A DNA stretch of 35,982 nt from positions 1 to 35,982 of the forward strand of contig DASQAV010000094.1 in NCBI GenBank assembly GCA_035635575.1. The letters are read 5' to 3'. Under the pieces are notes generated by a model. That model made no database searches. It saw only the letters and a program-made list of their open reading frames with translations, and had not been told where the DNA came from. The DNA is from WS-7 sp035635575 (GTDB lineage Bacteria > Eisenbacteria > RBG-16-71-46 > SZUA-252). Positions 32,536 to 35,982 of this stretch are shown here, piece by piece (position 1 is the first letter of the stretch; every line of letters starts with the position of its first letter). A program made the position numbers and the translations under genes.

Positions 32536-33911
32536 GCGGCCTCCTTCACCGTCGCTCGCGAACCGGCCCGCGCCCAGTCCGTGAGCGCCTCGATGTAGCG
32601 GTCCATCTCCTCCCGCGTCCGCTTCTCCGTCGCCGCGACCAGGAGGTCCTTCGTGCGCGGCCGGTCGAAGCGCTCGAGCGGGACACCCGCCAGGATGCGC
32701 CGCTTCTCGGCCGATTTCAGGAAATCAGCGGCGGGTCCCGGAAGGCGAAGCACGAACTCACGGAAATACGGCGTCTCGCCGTTCGCGAGGGTCACGCCCG
32801 GAACCTGCGCCGCGCGCGACGCCAGATAGTGCGCCTTCTCCATAGACTGGAGCGCTGCCTCGCGGAGTCCCTGCGACCCCAGCAGCGCCATGTGGATCGT
32901 GTTCGCCAGGGCCATGAGCCCCTGGTTCGTGCAGATGTTCGAGGTCGCCCGCTCGCGGCGGATGTGCTGCTCGCGGGTCTGGAGGGTGAGCACGTAGCCG
33001 CGCCGCCCCTCGAGGTCCGCGGTGACGCCCACGAGACGGCCCGGCAACCGCCGGACGTCCTTCTTGCGAATCGAGAAGAATCCCACGAGCGGGCCGCCGT
33101 AGCCCATCGGCACGCCGAGCGGCTGCCCTTCTCCGACGACGATGTCCGCGCCGTCCTCGCCGGGAGGCTTCAGCACCGCGAGCGCGACCGGGTCGGCCGA
33201 GGCGATGGAATACCCTCCGGCGGCCTGGGCGGCCTTCGTGAGCGCGGCCCCGTCCTCCACGACCCCCTCGAAGTTCGGCTGCGCCCAGAGGAACGCGGCC
33301 ACCTCGGGCGAGAGGGCCCGCTGGAGCGCCGCCATGGCCGTGGCGCCACGCTCGAGCGGAACCTCACGCACCTCGAAGGAGCCGGCCGAGGCGTAGGTGC
33401 GGATCACCTCGCGGTAATGCGGATGCACGCCCGAGGACACGAGCAGGACGCGCCGGCCCGTCGCTCCCACGGCGAGGTGCGCCGCCTCGGCGCACGCGGT
33501 CGCGCCGTCGTACATGCTGGCGTTCGCGACCTCCATGCCGGTCAGCTCGCAGATCATGGACTGATACTCGAAGATGGTCTGGAGCGTCCCCTGGGAGACT
33601 TCGGGCTGGTAGGGCGTGTATGCGGTCGCGAACTCGGATCGGGAGAGAAGCGAGCGAACCGCCGCGGGAATGAAGTGGTCGTAGATTCCGGCGCCAAGGA
33701 AGCAGGCGTAGTGCTGGGCGTCGGCGTTCTCCTCCGCCCATCGCCCGAACCTGCGTGCGATCTCGTATTCGGCGAGCGGCGGATCCACCGGGAGCGGCCC
33801 GCGAACGCGGAACTCCGGAGGGATCGCCTCCCACAGCGCCTCCGCATCGGGAGCGCCGATCTTCTGCAACATGATCTTGCGCTCGGCATCGCTCCGTCCG
33901 ACGAAGCTCAC
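32523..33911 (-). CDS. gcvPA: Glycine dehydrogenase (decarboxylating) subunit 1
   Basis: The 462-residue subunit pairs with GcvPB to form the glycine decarboxylase of the glycine cleavage system. It has the PLP-transferase fold without the PLP lysine. Family motifs include FLGAGIYDHFIPAAV, TAYTPYQPEVSQGTLQTIFE, ANASMYDGATACAEAA and QTREQHIRRERATSNICTNQ. The start is a GTG at 33911 that overlaps the gcvH stop as GTGA. The 13-nt overlap with gcvPB suggests that the two subunits are made in equal amounts. All expected regions are intact. Confidence 0.96.
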   Translation of the reverse strand: MSFVGRSDAERKIMLQKIGAPDAEALWEAIPPEFRVRGPLPVDPPLAEYEIARRFGRWAEENADAQHYACFLGAGIYDHFIPAAVRSLLSRSEFATAYTPYQPEVSQGTLQTIFEYQSMICELTGMEVANASMYDGATACAEAAHLAVGATGRRVLLVSSGVHPHYREVIRTYASAGSFEVREVPLERGATAMAALQRALSPEVAAFLWAQPNFEGVVEDGAALTKAAQAAGGYSIASADPVALAVLKPPGEDGADIVVGEGQPLGVPMGYGGPLVGFFSIRKKDVRRLPGRLVGVTADLEGRRGYVLTLQTREQHIRRERATSNICTNQGLMALANTIHMALLGSQGLREAALQSMEKAHYLASRAAQVPGVTLANGETPYFREFVLRLPGPAADFLKSAEKRRILAGVPLERFDRPRTKDLLVAATEKRTREEMDRYIEALTDWARAGSRATVKEAAWQS

Positions 33912-34294
33912 GCGTGGGCCCCCAGCGCCTTCTCGTAGTCCGCGGCGCTCAGGAGCTTCCCGAGCTCATCCGGGCTTTGGATCTTCACGCGCACCATCCA
34001 GCCCTTCTCGTACGGGGACTGGTTGATGAGCGCGGGGTTGTTCTTGAGATCGGCGTTGATCGCCGTCACCTCACCCGAGACGGGCGCGAAGAGATCGCTG
34101 ACCGTCTTCACGGCATCGATCGTCCCGAAGCTCTTCATCTGCGTGAGCTTCTGACCCACCGCCGGAAGCTCCACGAAGACCACGTCTCCCAGCTCCCCTT
34201 GCGCGAAGTCGGTGATTCCCACTTCCGCTTCCTGTCCGCGCACGCGCACCCACTCGTGCTCCTTCGTGTACTTCAAGTCCGGCGGCACCTTCAT
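33908..34294 (-). CDS. gcvH: Glycine cleavage system H protein
   Basis: GcvH is the lipoylated shuttle of the glycine cleavage system. The ATG at 34294 overlaps the gcvT stop as ATGA, giving 128 residues. The N-terminus DLKYTKEHEWVRV is typical. The lipoylation site is K63 in TIDAVKTVSDLFAPVSGEV, where many homologues have ESVKA; Asp replaces Glu three residues before the lysine, a mild change. The C-terminus includes YEKGWMVRVKI. The LipM-like gene about 10 kb downstream in the same orientation is the likely modifying enzyme. Confidence 0.96.
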   Translation of the reverse strand: MKVPPDLKYTKEHEWVRVRGQEAEVGITDFAQGELGDVVFVELPAVGQKLTQMKSFGTIDAVKTVSDLFAPVSGEVTAINADLKNNPALINQSPYEKGWMVRVKIQSPDELGKLLSAADYEKALGAHA

Positions 34295-35424
34295 GTCGCT
34301 CTCCTCGGCTTGGGGGCACGAACACTTCCTCCCGCATACATGGGCCGGCCCACCACCGACGCGGGCGTCTCCAGCCCGCGCGTGCGCACCTCGAGCTTGG
34401 TGCCCTCGGCCGCGTTGTCGATCCGTGCGTAGGCCATGGCGACCGGCTTTCCGATGCTGATCCCCATGGAGCCGCTGGTGACCGTTCCGACCGGCTCTCC
34501 CTGCGACGTGACCTCGGATCCCTGCCTCGCGATCCGCTCTCCGTCGAGCACCAGCCCCACCAGCTTCCGGGCGAGCCCCGCGCGCTGTTTCTCGACGAGG
34601 GACTCTTTCCCGATGAACGCGTCCTTGTTGAGTCGCACCGTCCAGCCCAGGCCGGCCTCGAGCGGGTTCGTGGTCTCGTCGATGTCGTTTCCGTAGAGGC
34701 AGTAGCCCATCTCGAGGCGCAGCGTGTCGCGCGCGCCGAGCCCGATGGCGCGGATCAGCGCGGGGGCGCCCGCCTCGAAGACGCGATCCCAGGTCGGGAG
34801 CGCGCGGGATGCCTTCACGTAGATCTCGAAGCCGTCCTCGCCCGTGTAGCCCGTGCGCGAGACCAGCGTCCAGTCCTCGCCCTTCCCCTCCTCGAAGAAG
34901 GTGTAGAACTCGAGGTCGCGGACGCGGTCTCCGTAGATCCGGGCCACGACGTCCTCGGCGCGAGGGCCCTGGACGGCCAGCTGCGCCGTCTCCTCGTTTT
35001 CGTCCACGACGGTCACGTCGGAGGGAGCGTGGCTGTGGATCCACGCGAGGTCCTTCTCGAAATTCGCGGCGTTCACGACCAGGAGCCGGTCCGAGCCCGT
35101 GGCGTAGACCAGGAGATCGTCGACGATGCCCCCCGACTCGAGGCACATCGGCGTGTACACGGCCTTGCCGTCCGGGATGGCGTCGACCTGATTCGTCACC
35201 AGGCGATTGGCGTAGGCCTTGGCGCCCGGGCCGCGCAGCCGGATCTCTCCCATGTGCGAGACGTCGAAGACGCCCACCCCGCCGCGCACCGTCCGGTGCT
35301 CCGCCACGATGCCCTCGTACTGAATGGGCATCTCGAAGCCGGCGAAGGGAACCATTTTGGCGCCTAGGGCCAGGTGGCGGGCGTAAAACGGCGTTCGTTT
35401 CAGCGTGGATGTGGTATCGAGCAT
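34291..35424 (-). CDS. gcvT: Aminomethyltransferase (glycine cleavage T protein)
   Basis: GcvT takes the aminomethyl group from GcvH, releases ammonia and gives 5,10-methylene-THF, supplying one-carbon units. The protein has about 377 residues. The signature LKRTPFYARHLALGAKMVPF with FAGFEMPIQYEG is at the N-terminus, then VGVFDVSHMGEI, SRTGYTGEDGFEIYV (folate-binding region), LEMGYCLYGNDID and a C-terminal GTVTSGSMGISIGKPVAMAY. The ATG at 35424 is called; a TTG two codons earlier (35430) has a better-spaced AGG and is possible. It heads the gcv genes, 66 nt after uvrA. Confidence 0.96.
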   Translation of the reverse strand: MLDTTSTLKRTPFYARHLALGAKMVPFAGFEMPIQYEGIVAEHRTVRGGVGVFDVSHMGEIRLRGPGAKAYANRLVTNQVDAIPDGKAVYTPMCLESGGIVDDLLVYATGSDRLLVVNAANFEKDLAWIHSHAPSDVTVVDENEETAQLAVQGPRAEDVVARIYGDRVRDLEFYTFFEEGKGEDWTLVSRTGYTGEDGFEIYVKASRALPTWDRVFEAGAPALIRAIGLGARDTLRLEMGYCLYGNDIDETTNPLEAGLGWTVRLNKDAFIGKESLVEKQRAGLARKLVGLVLDGERIARQGSEVTSQGEPVGTVTSGSMGISIGKPVAMAYARIDNAAEGTKLEVRTRGLETPASVVGRPMYAGGSVRAPKPRRAT

Positions 35425-35490
35425 CCTCAATTCGTGCCTGAGGTTAAGGTGGATTCGAGAAGCGCTACGGTATCACAACGGAGCGTGGAT

Positions 35491-35982
35491 TCAAACCACC
35501 GCCTCGCGCGCGCGGGCCCGGCTGGGCTTTGGTTGAGGCAGCGCGTGGCGGAGCGCCTCGCCGGTGTGGGAGCCCGACACCCCTGCGATCCGCTCCGGCG
35601 GACCTTCCGCGACCAGGCGCCCTCCCTGGTCCCCGCCCTCCGGACCCAGGTCGATGATCCAGTCGGCGGACTGGATCACCTCGAGATTGTGCTCGATCAC
35701 GATGACGGTGTTTCCCTTGTCCACGAGGCGGTTCAGGACGTGGAGCAGCGCGCGAACGTCCTCGAAGTGGAGCCCCGTCGTCGGCTCGTCGAGAAGGTAG
35801 AGCGTGCGTCCGGTCTCCACCCGGGAGAGCTCCGTCGCGAGCTTCACCCGCTGCGCCTCGCCGCCCGAAAGCGTGGTCGCGGCCTGTCCGAGATGGATGT
35901 ATCCCAGCCCCACGCCGCTCAGGGTCTCGAGCTTCCGCTTTACTTGAGGGATGGCGCCCAGGAATTCCAGGGCCTCGTCCAC
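35491..35982 (-). CDS. uvrA: Excinuclease ABC subunit A, C-terminal part only
   Basis: The last 163 residues of UvrA, the damage-recognition ATPase of nucleotide excision repair; the N-terminus lies past the right edge. Visible are TLSGVGLGYIHLGQ, the ABC signature TTLSGGEAQRVKLATEL, Walker B LYLLDEPTTGLH and the switch histidine in VIVIEHNLEVI. The conserved end DWIIDLGPEGGDQGG is followed by GPPERIAGVSGSHTGEAL. This belongs to the second ATPase cassette. A short Pro/Arg-rich tail ends the protein. The gcvT start is 66 nt downstream. Confidence 0.97.
   Translation of the reverse strand: MDEALEFLGAIPQVKRKLETLSGVGLGYIHLGQAATTLSGGEAQRVKLATELSRVETGRTLYLLDEPTTGLHFEDVRALLHVLNRLVDKGNTVIVIEHNLEVIQSADWIIDLGPEGGDQGGRLVAEGPPERIAGVSGSHTGEALRHALPQPKPSRARAREAVV

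Noticed and set aside
1..35982. Mobile elements, CRISPR arrays or phage genes
   Set aside because: No transposase, integrase, direct-repeat array or phage structural motif is visible, and gene content is housekeeping throughout.

Overview
The window is GC-rich chromosomal DNA, densely packed with genes. Nearly every gene is on the minus strand; the one plus-strand gene is a lytic transglycosylase. Start and stop codons often overlap as ATGA or GTGA, and GTG/TTG starts are common. I see no insertion sequence, prophage, CRISPR array, tRNA or rRNA. A PorV/PorQ-type outer-membrane protein, PEGA repeats, a 31-residue bS22/AURKAIP1-COX24-like protein and split glycine decarboxylase suggest a diderm bacterium near the FCB group, for example an Eisenbacteria-like lineage. 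That placement is inference from gene content only.

Layout from left to right: (1) 1-1509, N-terminal part of a secreted M6-type metalloprotease cut by the window edge. (2) 1539-6128, a purine operon transcribed purN-purC-purH-guaA. (3) 6181-8670, comEC for DNA uptake. (4) 8725-10914, a membrane protein with a PP2C-like N-terminus and PEGA repeats, divergent from (5) 11217-12656, an MltD-like transglycosylase with LysM. (6) 12688-16331, a PorV-like protein followed by two overlapping glgC paralogues, the first with a degraded N-terminal signature. (7) 16423-20255, sppA, HU, a tiny bS22-like gene, rnr and a PilZ protein. (8) 20256-20749, a non-coding gap with an AT-rich promoter-like island and several perfect inverted repeats, a candidate structured RNA. 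(9) 20750-23030, gpmI, a cold-shock gene and a small membrane protein. (10) 23035-35424, a long run with few or no gaps: gcvT-gcvH-gcvPA-gcvPB, a PH-like membrane protein, a small unknown protein, a MutL-like ASKHA ATPase, a barrel-sandwich/KOW protein, a DUF6754-like membrane protein, three further unknown membrane proteins and a LipM/LplA-family enzyme. (11) 35491-35982, C-terminus of uvrA.

The most interesting part is the unknown cluster at 23907-31079. It lies between the glycine cleavage genes and a lipoate-family transferase that could lipoylate GcvH. A MutL-type ATPase normally accompanies a B12-dependent aminomutase, but none is present. Instead it is coupled to membrane proteins of unknown function. 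I propose this as an undescribed membrane-associated system. The second candidate is the structured intergenic region at 20345-20600.
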